A DNA stretch of 64,000 nt, from positions 108,477 through 172,476 of the forward strand of contig NZ_JACJOO010000057.1 in assembly GCF_014695575.1 (NCBI RefSeq), given 5' to 3'. Below, piece after piece: positions 40,786 to 50,778 of the stretch (position 1 is its first letter; every line of letters starts with the position of its first letter). Both the position numbers and the translations under genes were made by a program. Below the pieces are notes generated by a model. The model did not search any database, was not told the DNA's origin, and saw only the letters and a list, made by a program, of their open reading frames with translations. This DNA comes from Leptolyngbya sp. FACHB-8 (GTDB taxonomy: Bacteria; Cyanobacteriota; Cyanobacteriia; Elainellales; Elainellaceae).

Positions 40786-41478
40786 ATGGCGATCGCATCC
40801 ATACTCAAGCATCTACACAATGGTCTGGTCGTGTCCTGTCAGGCACCTGCTGATTCGCCCTTGCATCAGCCAGATATTATTGCGGCGATCGCCCAGGCTG
40901 CCGTTCAACGGGGGGCGATTGGGGTTCGTCTGGACACACCAGCCCATATTCAGGCCGTTCGGGAGCGGGTTACCGTGCCCATTATTGGCCTGTGGAAATG
41001 CCAATTTCCTGGTTACGATGTCTATATCACGCCTCAGTTTGAGCAGGCTCAGGCGGTTGCCGTTGCTGGAGCCGATATTATCGCTATTGATGCAACCCAG
41101 CGCCCTCGCCCTGGTGGCGAAACCCTGCAAGACTTGATTAAACGGATCCATCAGGACCTAGGTAAACCTGTTATGGCGGATATCGATACCCTGGACAATG
41201 CGATCGCCGCTGCCAACGCCGGAGCCGACTTCATCGGCACCACCCTTTACGGCTATACCCAGGAAACTCAGCACCTCTCTCCCCCAGGATTTGACCTTCT
41301 TACCGCGATGGCTCAGCAGATTCGGGGTTGCACCTTGGTTTGTGAAGGAGGCATTGCCTCTCCGGCTATGGCCCACCGTGCTCTCCAGCTAGGAGCAGAT
41401 GTGGTTGTGGTCGGTACTGCTATCACGGGCATTGACCTTCAGGTGCGTGCTTATTGCGAAGCGATACAGCAACCGTAG
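40786..41478 (+). CDS. nanE: N-acetylmannosamine-6-phosphate 2-epimerase
   Basis: 230 residues, a TIM barrel. LVVSCQAPADSPLHQPDIIAAIAQAA and AIGVRLDTPAHIQAVRERVTVPIIGLWK match the NanE N-terminal pattern; IIAIDATQRPRPGG, VMADIDTLDNAIAA and ADFIGTTLYGYT supply the family's active-site loops (Asp and Lys in the barrel). It interconverts ManNAc-6-P and GlcNAc-6-P. No other sialic-acid gene (nanA, nanK) is in the window; cyanobacteria probably use it in amino-sugar recycling (inference). The start at 40786 is ATG (MAIASILKHL). Confidence 0.92.
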   Translation: MAIASILKHLHNGLVVSCQAPADSPLHQPDIIAAIAQAAVQRGAIGVRLDTPAHIQAVRERVTVPIIGLWKCQFPGYDVYITPQFEQAQAVAVAGADIIAIDATQRPRPGGETLQDLIKRIHQDLGKPVMADIDTLDNAIAAANAGADFIGTTLYGYTQETQHLSPPGFDLLTAMAQQIRGCTLVCEGGIASPAMAHRALQLGADVVVVGTAITGIDLQVRAYCEAIQQP

Positions 41479-41568
41479 TGTTGATGCTCAACATTTCAGG
41501 GCTTTACCGTCGCAAACGTGTATTTTTAAGGAACTCTCCCCCAACTCTCGTCCCATGGAGTCAAAGCG

Positions 41569-44091
41569 TTGAGTGGCAGCGTAGCCCTAGATCCGAGTAA
41601 CGTCCCCCCTCCCCCAATCCACTCAGTTCTACCCTGGATGGAAGCGGCGATTGTCCACTTAAACACGGGGGTACTGCTGTTTGAGGCGCAACCGCCGCAC
41701 TATCCCATTTGCTTTATCAATCCTGCCGTCACCACTTTAACCGGGCATTCCCTGGAGGCCTTGTTGGAGCAACCGCTGGCTGTGCTACGGGGGGGCGATA
41801 CCAGCGGCTCGTGGGCAAGTTTGGAGGAAGCGATCGCCAATGGGCATTCCTTTTCTAGCTCCATGCCGATTGCCCGGTATGATGGCAGCACGGTCTGGAT
41901 TGCCCTCAGTCTGTATCCCATTCTGGATGCAGAGGGACACCGCAATCATTATTTAGGCCTGTTTCAGGAGCAGATGCTCTCAGGGGTTGAGCGATCGCAG
42001 CCCGACGAACTCATCCTTAATGCTGTTGGCGAAGGCATCTATGGCCTTGACCTGCAAGGTTGCATCACCTTTGCGAATCCTGCGGCGGCACGGATGCTGG
42101 GGTGGTCAGTACCAGACCTGGTGGGCCAATCTATCGACCGCATTCTGCCGGGAGGGGGAGCCCTACCGATGGGAACGCCTCAGATGAATGCGTCGCCCCT
42201 TACTCTACCGTCTGGCGAGCTTTACCACAGTGACACCGAAGAATTTTGCCGGCAGGATGGCACCCGCTTTTTGGTGGAATATACCCGCACCCCAATTCTG
42301 CACAATGGGCAAATGCTGGGGTCGGTGCTGGTATTTCAGGATGTTACCGAACGTAAACGCCACGAAGAGGCACTTCGGGAAAGTGAGGAACGGTATGCCC
42401 TGGCCGTGCAAGGAGCTAACGATGGGATTTGGGATTGGAACCTGAAAACCGACGAAATCTACTTTTCGCCACGCTGGAAAGCCATCCTGGGCTACTCAGA
42501 TAACACCCTCCCCAACTCCCTGGAAGCATGGTTTGACTGCGTACACCCCGATGATCTGGTTAACTTTAAGCGCGAACTCAATGCCCACCTGGCAGGGATG
42601 ACATCCCATCTGGAGCATGAGCATCGCATGCGGGCCTACAACGGCAGTTATCGCTGGGTGCTGACGCGAGGCCTGGCGGTGCGAGATGGCAGCAGTCGGG
42701 CAACCCGATTAGCTGGATCGCTGACAGACATTACGGATCGCAAAGAAATTGAAGCGCAGTTGATGCACGATGCCCTGCACGACACTCTCACTGGGCTACC
42801 CAACCGGGCTCTACTGATGGATCGGTTACGGCATACGGTGGAGTTGGCCCGCCGCAATAGTCGCTACCTCTATGCAGTGCTGTTTCTGGATATTGATCGC
42901 TTTAAGGTGATCAACGATAGTTTGGGGCATATGGCGGGGGATGTCTTGTTGGTGGCGATCGCCCAACGCCTCATCGCCTGCATCCGGCCGGGTGACACGG
43001 TTGCCCGGCTAGGCGGGGATGAGTTTGTGGTTCTATTAGAAAATATTCGTGACCTTAATAGCGCACTGATGGTAGCGGAGCGCATTCAACGAGCTCTAGA
43101 AGCTCCCGTTCCGATTGAGAATCAAGAGATCTTTATTACCTCAAGTATTGGGGTGGCTTTGGGAAGTGCCGACTACCGGGCTGCAGAAGATCTGTTGCGC
43201 GACGCCGACACCGCCATGTATCGGGCCAAGTCTCAGGGCCGTGCCCGTTACGAAATATTCAATACCGGCATGCACCAGCAGGTGGTAGTGCTGATGCAAC
43301 TGGAAAACGACCTGCGCCGAGCGGTCGAAAGGCAGGAACTCTTCCTCCATTACCAGCCCATCATTTCCCTGCGAGCATTCCGCCTGGTGGGGTTTGAAGC
43401 TCTGTTGCGGTGGCAACATCCCGTACGCGGCGAAATCCCTCCCGGCACGTTTATCCCCGTTGCTGAGGAGACCGAGCTGATTCGTCCTCTGGAACGGTGG
43501 ACGTTGCGTGCGGCATGTCGGCAAATGTGCCAATGGCAGAGTCGGTTTCCCCTGGGGGAACCGTTAACAATGCATGTTAATCTTTCGAGCAAGCACTTTG
43601 ATGGCAATCTGGTTGGCGAAATTCAAACGGTTTTGGCAGAAACCGGCCTCAACCCCACCCGCCTGAATCTGGAAATAACCGAAAGCATGTTGATGGAAAA
43701 TGCTGAACTGGCGGTTTCTCTGCTCAATCAACTGAAGCAACTGGGCGTGAAACTCTCCATTGATGACTTCGGCACGGGGTATTCTTCCCTCAGCTACCTG
43801 CACCGCTTCCCCATCGATACGTTGAAGGTCGATCGCTCCTTTGTCAACAAGCTAGACCAGGATGCCGAACAGTTGGCGATCGTCCGCACGATCATGACTC
43901 TGGCCTGGAATTTGGGCATTGAAGTGATTGCTGAAGGGGTCGAAACGACCAAGCAACTGGCTCAACTGGTTGCACTGCAATGTGAATACGGCCAGGGTTT
44001 TCACTTTTCAGAGCCCCTGGCAACAGAAGCTGTCGAAGCGTTACTGGACGCTGGAGAAAGCCAGATGCATGAACGATTTATGCGATCGTAG
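41569..44091 (+). CDS. PAS-PAS-PAS-GGDEF-EAL cyclic-di-GMP signalling protein
   Basis: 840 residues. The start is TTG 41569 with GGAG eight bases upstream; an in-frame ATG lies at 41638. Three PAS domains (about 20-135, 145-270, 275-400), the second and third with PAC ends VFQDVTERKR and GSLTDITDRK. The diguanylate cyclase domain has LFLDIDRFKVINDSLGHMAGD and intact GGDEF at 482-486. The phosphodiesterase domain has EAL at 610-612 (GFEALLRWQHP), IEITESMLM-like (LEITESMLMENAELAV) and IDDFGTGYSSLSYL. Both domains keep their key residues, so either or both activities are possible, set by PAS signals. Soluble. Confidence 0.95.
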   Translation: MSGSVALDPSNVPPPPIHSVLPWMEAAIVHLNTGVLLFEAQPPHYPICFINPAVTTLTGHSLEALLEQPLAVLRGGDTSGSWASLEEAIANGHSFSSSMPIARYDGSTVWIALSLYPILDAEGHRNHYLGLFQEQMLSGVERSQPDELILNAVGEGIYGLDLQGCITFANPAAARMLGWSVPDLVGQSIDRILPGGGALPMGTPQMNASPLTLPSGELYHSDTEEFCRQDGTRFLVEYTRTPILHNGQMLGSVLVFQDVTERKRHEEALRESEERYALAVQGANDGIWDWNLKTDEIYFSPRWKAILGYSDNTLPNSLEAWFDCVHPDDLVNFKRELNAHLAGMTSHLEHEHRMRAYNGSYRWVLTRGLAVRDGSSRATRLAGSLTDITDRKEIEAQLMHDALHDTLTGLPNRALLMDRLRHTVELARRNSRYLYAVLFLDIDRFKVINDSLGHMAGDVLLVAIAQRLIACIRPGDTVARLGGDEFVVLLENIRDLNSALMVAERIQRALEAPVPIENQEIFITSSIGVALGSADYRAAEDLLRDADTAMYRAKSQGRARYEIFNTGMHQQVVVLMQLENDLRRAVERQELFLHYQPIISLRAFRLVGFEALLRWQHPVRGEIPPGTFIPVAEETELIRPLERWTLRAACRQMCQWQSRFPLGEPLTMHVNLSSKHFDGNLVGEIQTVLAETGLNPTRLNLEITESMLMENAELAVSLLNQLKQLGVKLSIDDFGTGYSSLSYLHRFPIDTLKVDRSFVNKLDQDAEQLAIVRTIMTLAWNLGIEVIAEGVETTKQLAQLVALQCEYGQGFHFSEPLATEAVEALLDAGESQMHERFMRS

Positions 44092-44307
44092 TTGCCACCC
44101 CTCTAATTTGTTGATTTTGCCAGCACCAAAAGTTTGAACATCTGTAACGGTTCTGCGGATTATCCAGTCACCCATACGACAATGATGGGCAAATACTGAC
44201 CGGCCTTCCTTCTCAATCCCAGCAACGGAAGTGGGGGTTGCTCTCTGTATTTCTTGTAACGCTTCATTGCCTAAACCTTTAGACACCAGACGGTGGGAGA
44301 CAGGGCC

Positions 44308-44931
44308 ATGCGAACCTATCATCGCCAACCGCAGACTGAGCAAGAAACCCGCACCCGCATCCTCAAAGCCGCTCAACAGCTCTTTGCACGGCGCGGGTTT
44401 GACGGCACTACAACCCACGACCTGGCAGAAAAAGCAGGCGTTGCGGAAGGCACCCTGTTCCGCCATTTTGAGAACAAGAAGGCGATCTTGGTGGAGGTGG
44501 TGACCCAGGGCTGGGTCGAGCTACTGACGGATCTGCTGACTGAGCTAAGCGAAATGGGCAGTTATAAGGCGATCGCCCAGGTCATGCGCAAGCGCATGCT
44601 GAACCTGCACCAGAACGCTGATATGCTGCGGGTCTGCTTCCTGGAGGCGCAGTTTCACCCGGATCTGCGCGATCGCATTCAGGTCGAGGTCATCTCCAAG
44701 ATGTCGGACGTTGCCGAAGCCTTCTTTCAAACGGCTATGGACCGCGGCATTTATCGCCCCATGAATCCTCGCACGGTTGCCCAGGTGTTTCTTGGCATGT
44801 TCACAGTTGCGGGTTTCAGCCGCGATACCCTCATGCCCGCTGACGCTTCTCCCCAGGAGATGCAGGCGATGGCCGAGGATCTCGCCAGTATTTTTCTGCA
44901 TGGAGTGTTAGCTCCGGGAGCGGAGGGGTAG
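44308..44931 (+). CDS. TetR/AcrR-family regulator
   Basis: 207 residues from the ATG at 44308; a GTG at 44293 would add five. The N-terminal helix-turn-helix is typical: TRTRILKAAQQLFARRGFDGTTTHDLAEKAGVAEGTLFRHFENKKAIL (shown here in parts: QLFARRGFDG and AGVAEGTLFRHF). The C-terminal domain of about 150 helical residues (MLRVCFLEAQFHPDLRD) would bind a ligand I cannot name. It lies between the cyclic-di-GMP protein and a DUF2993 gene on the same strand, with about 216 bp upstream lacking other features. Confidence 0.88.
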   Translation: MRTYHRQPQTEQETRTRILKAAQQLFARRGFDGTTTHDLAEKAGVAEGTLFRHFENKKAILVEVVTQGWVELLTDLLTELSEMGSYKAIAQVMRKRMLNLHQNADMLRVCFLEAQFHPDLRDRIQVEVISKMSDVAEAFFQTAMDRGIYRPMNPRTVAQVFLGMFTVAGFSRDTLMPADASPQEMQAMAEDLASIFLHGVLAPGAEG

Positions 44932-45043
44932 TTTGAGGTGGGTAGGTGGGTTTAGGGTGCTCTAAACCTATCTGCCCCGTTCCGTTGCTAAAGTAGCGAT
45001 AGAACGCCCCTGTATAATGCAGGGACACTGTGCAATCGTTTCT

Positions 45044-45919
45044 ATGACCCAGCAGCCATCACCGTCCCCTGATACTTCGTATACCGATGATTATGATGAG
45101 GCTCCGCCTGTCACGGCCCCTGAGGGAGGGAATCCAGGCTGGGCTGATCCGGATCGGAATTTGCCTGTACCTCGACAGAGCCATATCATTAGTCGGATTC
45201 TGACTCCAGCTTTGCGGTTGTGGCTGCGATCACAAGTGGAATCTGTGGATGACTTGCATGTGGAGATTGAGGGGGGCGATCGCCAACTTCTCCAGGGGAT
45301 TGTGCCGCGTCTCACTCTGACAGGTCGCAATGTTTTATACCAGGGGTTGGCCTTGAGCCAGGTACGGCTGGTGGGGCGAGGAATTCAGGTAAATTTCCGA
45401 CAAATTCTGCGAGGGAAACCGCTACAGCTTTCTCGCACCATTCCCGTCCAGGGCGAAGCCATCCTGACGGAAGAAGATTTAAATGAGTCGTTGCAGACTC
45501 CCATGATGATGACCCTGCTTAATGATGTGCTGGGACATCTACTGCGAGCTGGGATTGCACCCGATCTGGTTGATCCAAATTCTAAAAAGCCTATTGTTCT
45601 GGATAACTTTACTGCCCGGTTGCGGGGTGGCAAGCTAACCCTCGCTGCCGAGCTCGTATCAGCGGCCCAGGGAACCAACTTCCCTCTAGCCATTCGCACA
45701 GGGCTGGCCGTAATTGGTGACAGTCGATTGCGGCTGGAAAAACCGGAATGGTTAACGAGCCTGCGGGCTAAGCGGGGGTTATCGCTGGATGATCTGGATG
45801 GCTATCCGGTCGAACTGGGGACAGATGTGCAAGTGCAAGATTTAGTCCTTGAGGAGGGCCGTCTGATTTTCCGGGGACGCTTTAATGTGTACGCAGAGGA
45901 TGGCATTGAAGCGGGATAA
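45044..45919 (+). CDS. DUF2993 protein, second copy
   Basis: 291 residues from the ATG at 45044; an upstream ATG at 45017 overlaps the promoter-like region. A low-complexity acidic/Pro N-terminal 45 residues is followed by the DUF2993 domain: LRLWLRSQVESVDDLHVEIEGGDRQLLQGIVPRLTLTGRNVLYQGLALSQVRLVG in segments, then LNESLQTPMMMTLLNDVLGHLL. This is the family form with long flanks that is common in cyanobacteria, distinct from the shorter copy at 19655. Lipid binding is inferred only from LmeA. It precedes gshA by 189 bp. Confidence 0.78.
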   Translation: MTQQPSPSPDTSYTDDYDEAPPVTAPEGGNPGWADPDRNLPVPRQSHIISRILTPALRLWLRSQVESVDDLHVEIEGGDRQLLQGIVPRLTLTGRNVLYQGLALSQVRLVGRGIQVNFRQILRGKPLQLSRTIPVQGEAILTEEDLNESLQTPMMMTLLNDVLGHLLRAGIAPDLVDPNSKKPIVLDNFTARLRGGKLTLAAELVSAAQGTNFPLAIRTGLAVIGDSRLRLEKPEWLTSLRAKRGLSLDDLDGYPVELGTDVQVQDLVLEEGRLIFRGRFNVYAEDGIEAG

Positions 45920-46108
45920 GGAAATACGTAATGGAAATGGGCACGATATCTTCTGCTCTTTCGCTGAGCGTAAGGGCACTAGCAAGGGTGGTCTGTTATC
46001 CACGTCCCATCGCTGTTCTCCATACCTATAATCAACAACCCATCGCCCATTAGCGGTCTATGGGAAGATGAAATGGCTCGAAAATACTGACCTGCCAGAG
46101 GCTTTATT

Positions 46109-47257
46109 ATGCTGTCGAAAGGGTTTGAAATTGAGATGTACACCGGCACGCCCCAGGGTGACATCGTGGGGTTTTCGGACAAGATTGTGGCATCTCTGGA
46201 CGGGTTTGTGCGAGAACCCGACAGCCGTAATGTCGAGTACACCACGCCCCCCCTCTACCGCTATGAGCGATTACTGTGTGAACTGGTCCGCCCGCGTATG
46301 CGGTTGCGCCAGTTCTTGCAGGAGTTAGGGGACTATACGCTAATCCCTGGCAGTACCCTGGCTTTGGGGGGGAGCGATCGCTTCTACCGTTCTGACCCTC
46401 AAAATCCTTATCACACTTATATTGAGCAGAGCTACGGCACCACTGTTGTCACCGCTAGCGTTCACATTAATATCGGCATTGACGATCCAGAGCAGTTAAT
46501 GCGCGCCTGTCGGCTGGTTCGGCTGGAGGCTCCGTTATACTTAGCCCTCAGTGCTGCCTCGCCTTTTTTGAATAGTCAACCCACGGGCAGCCACTCAAGT
46601 CGCTGGCAAGTCTTCCCCAAAACTCCCGCCCATGTGCCCCTATTTGAGAGCCATGCTCACTTTATTCGATGGACGGAGGAACAACTGGCTCTGGGTACGA
46701 TGCAAAACGTCCGGCACCTGTGGTCATCCGTTCGGCCGAATGGCGATCGCCGCCCCTACAACTTAAACCGCCTGGAGTTACGGATTTGTGACCTGGTCAG
46801 TGACCCAATTGCCCTGTTAGCGATCTCTGCTCTTCTCGAAGCCCGGTTGTTACAACTGCTCAATCAACCAGAGCTTGACCCATTGCTGCTGAGTCAACTT
46901 CCGGCTAGCACCCGTGCTGAAGACCTGATTACCCTCACCGACGAAAATGAATCGGCTGCTGCCGCTGCCAGCCTGGATGCGGAGCTGCGCCACTGGAAAG
47001 ATGGCTCAAAAATCCTCGCTCGGGATTGGGTATTAGAAATTCTGCAAGAGGTGGACGAAACCGCTCGTCGGTACGGATTTGGCTGCTTCCTGCAACCCGT
47101 CAAGAAAATTTTGCGGGAGGGTAATGAAGCCCAGCGCTGGCTTAAGCAGGTTGAGCAAGGGTATGACCCACGCCAGGTAGTGATTCAAGCGATCGAGCAG
47201 ACTGCCCTTCAAGAGAATGCTTTAGCTGCCGATATTTGCGCTCCCCTGGTTGCCTAA
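46109..47257 (+). CDS. gshA: Glutamate-cysteine ligase, cyanobacterial type
   Basis: 382 residues. The opening LSKGFEIEMYTGTPQGDIVGFSDKIVASLDGFVREPDSRNVEYTT (in pieces: GFEIEMYTGTPQGDIVG and FVREPDSRNVEYTT) is diagnostic of the cyanobacterial GshA family, which is distinct from both the E. coli and the plant/proteobacterial enzymes. It joins glutamate and cysteine to gamma-glutamylcysteine, the first step of glutathione synthesis. VVTASVHINIGIDDPEQLMRACR and FESHAHFIRWTEEQL follow. gshB is not in the window. It ends with a hairpin that is the likeliest terminator here. Confidence 0.94.
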   Translation: MLSKGFEIEMYTGTPQGDIVGFSDKIVASLDGFVREPDSRNVEYTTPPLYRYERLLCELVRPRMRLRQFLQELGDYTLIPGSTLALGGSDRFYRSDPQNPYHTYIEQSYGTTVVTASVHINIGIDDPEQLMRACRLVRLEAPLYLALSAASPFLNSQPTGSHSSRWQVFPKTPAHVPLFESHAHFIRWTEEQLALGTMQNVRHLWSSVRPNGDRRPYNLNRLELRICDLVSDPIALLAISALLEARLLQLLNQPELDPLLLSQLPASTRAEDLITLTDENESAAAAASLDAELRHWKDGSKILARDWVLEILQEVDETARRYGFGCFLQPVKKILREGNEAQRWLKQVEQGYDPRQVVIQAIEQTALQENALAADICAPLVA

Positions 47258-47283
47258 AATTAGATTAATCGATCGTGCCAATG

Positions 47284-47333
47284 CAACCCCTGGGATAGGA
47301 GCGTTTTATGAAAAGCCCCTATCCTAGGGGTTG
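47284..47333 (+). terminator. Stem-loop after gshA
   Basis: CAACCCCTGGGATAGG pairs with CCTATCCTAGGGGTTG (one G-T) and is followed by GGCTTTT. Probably the gshA terminator. Confidence 0.6.
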
Positions 47334-47346
47334 GGCTTTTGCCAAA

Positions 47347-47470
47347 TAACCTCAGTTCGGGATAAGCTGAAGTGCTCATTTTGGCGTGCGCAAAGCGCAC
47401 GCCAAAATGGGCGTTTTCGAGTGCCGCGCAACGCGCGGCACTCGAAAACGCCCTTAACCCGAACTCAGGT
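47347..47470. repeat. Family A element, complete, two hairpins
   Basis: TAACCTCAGTTCGGG at the left, CCCGAACTCAGGT at the right. Inside are the CATTTTGGCGTGCG hairpin (CAAA loop) and then the CGAGTGCCGCGC hairpin (AA loop), followed by a right-hand segment CGCCCTTAACCCG. The orientation is opposite to the copy at 10480. Confidence 0.9.
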
Positions 47471-47490
47471 CCAAATACGTCTATTTTTGC

Positions 47491-47544
47491 GTACGCTTCA
47501 CTCGTGCCAGGATGGGCACTTCAGTTTATCCGGAACTGGGGTTA
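47491..47544. repeat. Decayed half of a family A element
   Basis: GGGCACTTCAGTTTATC followed by CCGGAACTGGGGTTA resembles the right end of the copy at 10480 (GAGCACTTCAGCTTATC, CCCGAACTGAGGTTA). The hairpin part has decayed (TTTTTGCGTACGCTTCAC). It lies directly after the intact copy. Confidence 0.6.
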
Positions 47545-47615
47545 TTGAGCTGAACGTTGGTAGAAGTCTTAGTAGAAATAGAGGTTGAAGGGGTAACCGC
47601 AGGGACTGCCAATTT

Positions 47616-47710
47616 TATAGCGCTGTGTGCGTTGATTAAGTAAGGTGTTGAGGGGTACCTCGTGCCCCACAACACCGTTGCTGTACTTAACGCACTTGCA
47701 CATTGCTATA
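47616..47710. repeat. Family E element, copy 2 (95 bp, inverted)
   Basis: The reverse complement matches 30699-30793 almost end to end, the same 95 bp with TATAGC / GCTATA ends. The central hairpin is partly decayed (GGTGTTGAGGGG / CCCCACAACACC). Confidence 0.88.
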
Positions 47711-48001
47711 GCTTCAAATGATGGAGCGGGGATCGCGTTAGATTAAAGAAGTGTTCCCTGGAATACCTAATGAAAGATGTTTCTTCATTTATGAACTGGG
47801 TTAGTGTCCGGTTTAGGGTTTGGGCACGCTGAAAACAGCAAGAGTCCCTGATTCTATTTCTATCCGTTACGTCTAGTGGGCATCGTGTTATGGGGTTGTC
47901 GGGTTGTGCCGACAGCATGAGGTCATTGGGATTCGCGCTCAATACTCAAACTATCCCCGTCTTACCTCTGGGCCGCGCCTAACCCACGACCTTTACCCGA
48001 T
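47711..48001. other. Leader region of the large sensor kinase
   Basis: About 290 bp with no gene, palindrome or obvious binding site. Confidence 0.4.
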
Positions 48002-50755
48002 ATGCCATCTCCAACTCCTCGCATGGACAATATTGGTGCCGGAAGTGACTCATTGTTGCAACACCCCGGGCAAGGCTACAATCCAGAGTTCCAGGCCCTG
48101 GTTGAGAATACACCGGACATCATTTTGCAAATTGACCCAAATTTGCGGCTCCGGTATGCTAACTCGCGCATTACCCAGGAATTGGGGTTACTGCCGGCGG
48201 ACATGATCGGCAAAACCTTGGAAGAGGTTGGCTTACCGGAGGATGTAGCGAGCCGATGGAAAGCAGCAATCCAACAGGTTCTACAAACCGGACAAGAACA
48301 ATTTATTGAGTTTGATCTACCAACTCGCAGTGGAGCGTTCTTCTGGCACGCCCGGGTCGTACCAGAACTGGGAAGCGATCGCCGATTAATGTCTGTGTTG
48401 CTCATCAGCCGGGATATTACTCGGCTGAAGCTCGCAGAATTGGCACTCCGTGAGAGTGAAATCCGGTACCGCGCCATGTTGGATAGCCAGGTAGAGCTGG
48501 TGTGCCGGTTTAATCTAGATGGTACTTTGACCTTTGTAAATGATGCCTGTTGCCGGCTTTTAGAGCGCGATCGCACCGCTCTTCTGGGGTTTTCGATCCT
48601 GACGTGGGTACCCGCCAACTACCACAGCCGGATTACCGAACGGCTAGCCGAATTAAATGCCCACCCGGCGGATACCGACACTCTGGAGGTGCCTCTCATC
48701 ACCCCCCATGGTTCCGAACGCTGGATGCAATGGACAACCCAATCCATTCTGAACGACAACGGCGAGCCTATCGAATATCAGGCTGTAGGGCGCGACATTC
48801 ATGATCGCAAGCAAATAGAAGCTGCTTTGCGTCAGCGAATTGAGCGTGAACGCACCCTCAATCGCGTGATCCAGGTTATTCGCAACTCCCTGGATCTGAA
48901 TACTGTATTTTCGACGGCAACCGAGGAAATTGCTCAACTGCTACGGGTAGATCGGGCGGCCATGTTTCAGTATCTAGAGGAGACGGAGGTATGGCTAGGG
49001 CGAGCGGAGTTTTGTCCCTCCGAAGAATTGCTTCCGGTGCTCCGGTTGCAAGTTTCTGGGTTAAACAATCCTCTGACCGATCGCCTCAAACGTGCCGAGG
49101 TGGTCACGCTTCCTACCCCCAGCCCCTGGCAAGATCCGGTTTCCCAGGAAATAACTGAACGCTTTACAGGCACCTGGGTGATGGTGCCGTTGCTGGTGGG
49201 GTCGCAGGTGTGGGGAGCTCTCTGTCTAAATGATTCTGACCTCTCCCGTTCCTGGAAATCCTCGGAAGTCGAGTTGGCTTGCCTGGTGGCAGACCAATTG
49301 GCGATCGCCATTCAACAATCGCAGCTCTACGCTGAAGTGCAACACCTGAACGCCAGCTTAGAACGGCAAGTGCGGGTGCGTACGGTTCAACTGCAACTGG
49401 CCTTTGAATTTGAAGCAACCCTTAAGCGCATTACCGACCGGGTGCGCGACAGCCTGGATGAGACCCAGATTTTGCAAACTGCCGTCAAGGAATTGGCGAT
49501 GGGCATGGGGGTTTTGTGCTGCAACGCTGCTCTGTTTGACCTGGAACAAGGCATTTCCACCATTCGCTACGAGTACACCAAAACCCTCACCCCTGCCCGT
49601 GGCCGTATATCTCGGATGGCCGACTTTCCGGAGATCTACGAGCCTTTACTTCAGGGGCAACATTTTCAGTTCTGCTCGATTCTGGATAACCCAGTGCGCG
49701 ATCGCGTTTCTATGCTGGCCTGCCCGATTCAGGATAATCAGGGAGTGTTGGGCGATCTATGGCTGATTAGCCCCAGTTTCCATGCCTATAGTGAGCAGGA
49801 TATTCGGCTGGTGCAGCAAGTGGCGAACCAGTGTGCGATCGCTATCCGTCAAGCCCGCCTCTATCAGACTGCCCAGGCTCAGGTGACGGAACTGGAACGC
49901 TTGAATAGCTTGAAGGATGACTTCTTGAGTACGGTGTCTCACGAGTTGCGGACGCCGATGGCCAACCTCAAAATTGCTGCTCAAATGTTGGATCTGGTGC
50001 TCACCCGCACCGGCATTGTGAACGAGACCGTCCTGCAAAAGCATCCTGAAATTGAGCGTTACTTCCGCATCCTTCATGACGAATGCCAGCGAGAAATCAG
50101 CCTGATCAATGACTTGCTGGATCTGTCCCGGCTTGATGCGGGCACAGAACCCCCGGCTCTATCGTCCATCAGCCTGCAAAGCTGGCTTCCCACTCTGGTC
50201 AATGCCTTTCGGGAACGGGCCTGTAGTCAGCAACAGGCTCTGGAGCTGCATGTGGCTCCCGATCTACCGCTTCTCACAACGGATCTATCCTACCTGGAGC
50301 GTATTGTCTCAGAATTGCTCAATAATGCTTGCAAGTACACCCCTTCGGGCGGCCAAATTATTTTAGAAACCCAAATGGTATGGGTTCAACGCCAATTGAC
50401 CCCTGGCTTAGAGCCTTCTTTCGGGAATATCCTTGAGGGCAGGGATATGAATATTCCTCCCGCCTTATGGCAACAGAAATCAATTTTACGCCTGGGGAAC
50501 CAACCTCTTCAAATATTCCGGCTTCGCGTTACAAACACCGGGGTTGAAATTCCAGCGATAGAGCGCGATCGCATTTTCGAAAAATTTTACCGCATTCCTA
50601 AAAATGACCCCTGGCGGCATGGTGGTACTGGCTTGGGGTTAGCCCTCGTCAAAAAACTTGCCGAACAGTTAGGGGGTGTCATCGAGGTAGACAGTGGCAA
50701 TAATCAAACCTGCCTGATTCTTTATTTGGTCAACCGCCCTACGGTATTGAACTAA
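48002..50755 (+). CDS. PAS-PAS-GAF-GAF sensor histidine kinase
   Basis: 917 residues, soluble. PAS 1 about 30-150 (FQALVENTPDIILQIDPNLRLRYANS), PAS 2 about 155-280 (MLDSQVELVCRFNLDGTLTFVND). GAF 1 about 295-455 (LNTVFSTATEEIAQLLRVDRAAMFQ). After a helical linker, a second GAF-like domain spans about 470-620. The phosphoacceptor is His647 in STVSHELRTPMANLKIAAQML. The ATPase domain has LNNACKYTPSGG (N box) and GTGLGLALVKKLAEQLGG (G2). A long insertion (about 785-845) separates N and G boxes. No Cys suited to bilin attachment is evident in the GAF domains (they lack the SPxHCxxL motif), so phytochrome function is not supported. An orphan kinase. Confidence 0.92.
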   Translation: MPSPTPRMDNIGAGSDSLLQHPGQGYNPEFQALVENTPDIILQIDPNLRLRYANSRITQELGLLPADMIGKTLEEVGLPEDVASRWKAAIQQVLQTGQEQFIEFDLPTRSGAFFWHARVVPELGSDRRLMSVLLISRDITRLKLAELALRESEIRYRAMLDSQVELVCRFNLDGTLTFVNDACCRLLERDRTALLGFSILTWVPANYHSRITERLAELNAHPADTDTLEVPLITPHGSERWMQWTTQSILNDNGEPIEYQAVGRDIHDRKQIEAALRQRIERERTLNRVIQVIRNSLDLNTVFSTATEEIAQLLRVDRAAMFQYLEETEVWLGRAEFCPSEELLPVLRLQVSGLNNPLTDRLKRAEVVTLPTPSPWQDPVSQEITERFTGTWVMVPLLVGSQVWGALCLNDSDLSRSWKSSEVELACLVADQLAIAIQQSQLYAEVQHLNASLERQVRVRTVQLQLAFEFEATLKRITDRVRDSLDETQILQTAVKELAMGMGVLCCNAALFDLEQGISTIRYEYTKTLTPARGRISRMADFPEIYEPLLQGQHFQFCSILDNPVRDRVSMLACPIQDNQGVLGDLWLISPSFHAYSEQDIRLVQQVANQCAIAIRQARLYQTAQAQVTELERLNSLKDDFLSTVSHELRTPMANLKIAAQMLDLVLTRTGIVNETVLQKHPEIERYFRILHDECQREISLINDLLDLSRLDAGTEPPALSSISLQSWLPTLVNAFRERACSQQQALELHVAPDLPLLTTDLSYLERIVSELLNNACKYTPSGGQIILETQMVWVQRQLTPGLEPSFGNILEGRDMNIPPALWQQKSILRLGNQPLQIFRLRVTNTGVEIPAIERDRIFEKFYRIPKNDPWRHGGTGLGLALVKKLAEQLGGVIEVDSGNNQTCLILYLVNRPTVLN

Positions 50756-50778
50756 TATTTCACCACACCAATTTTTGG

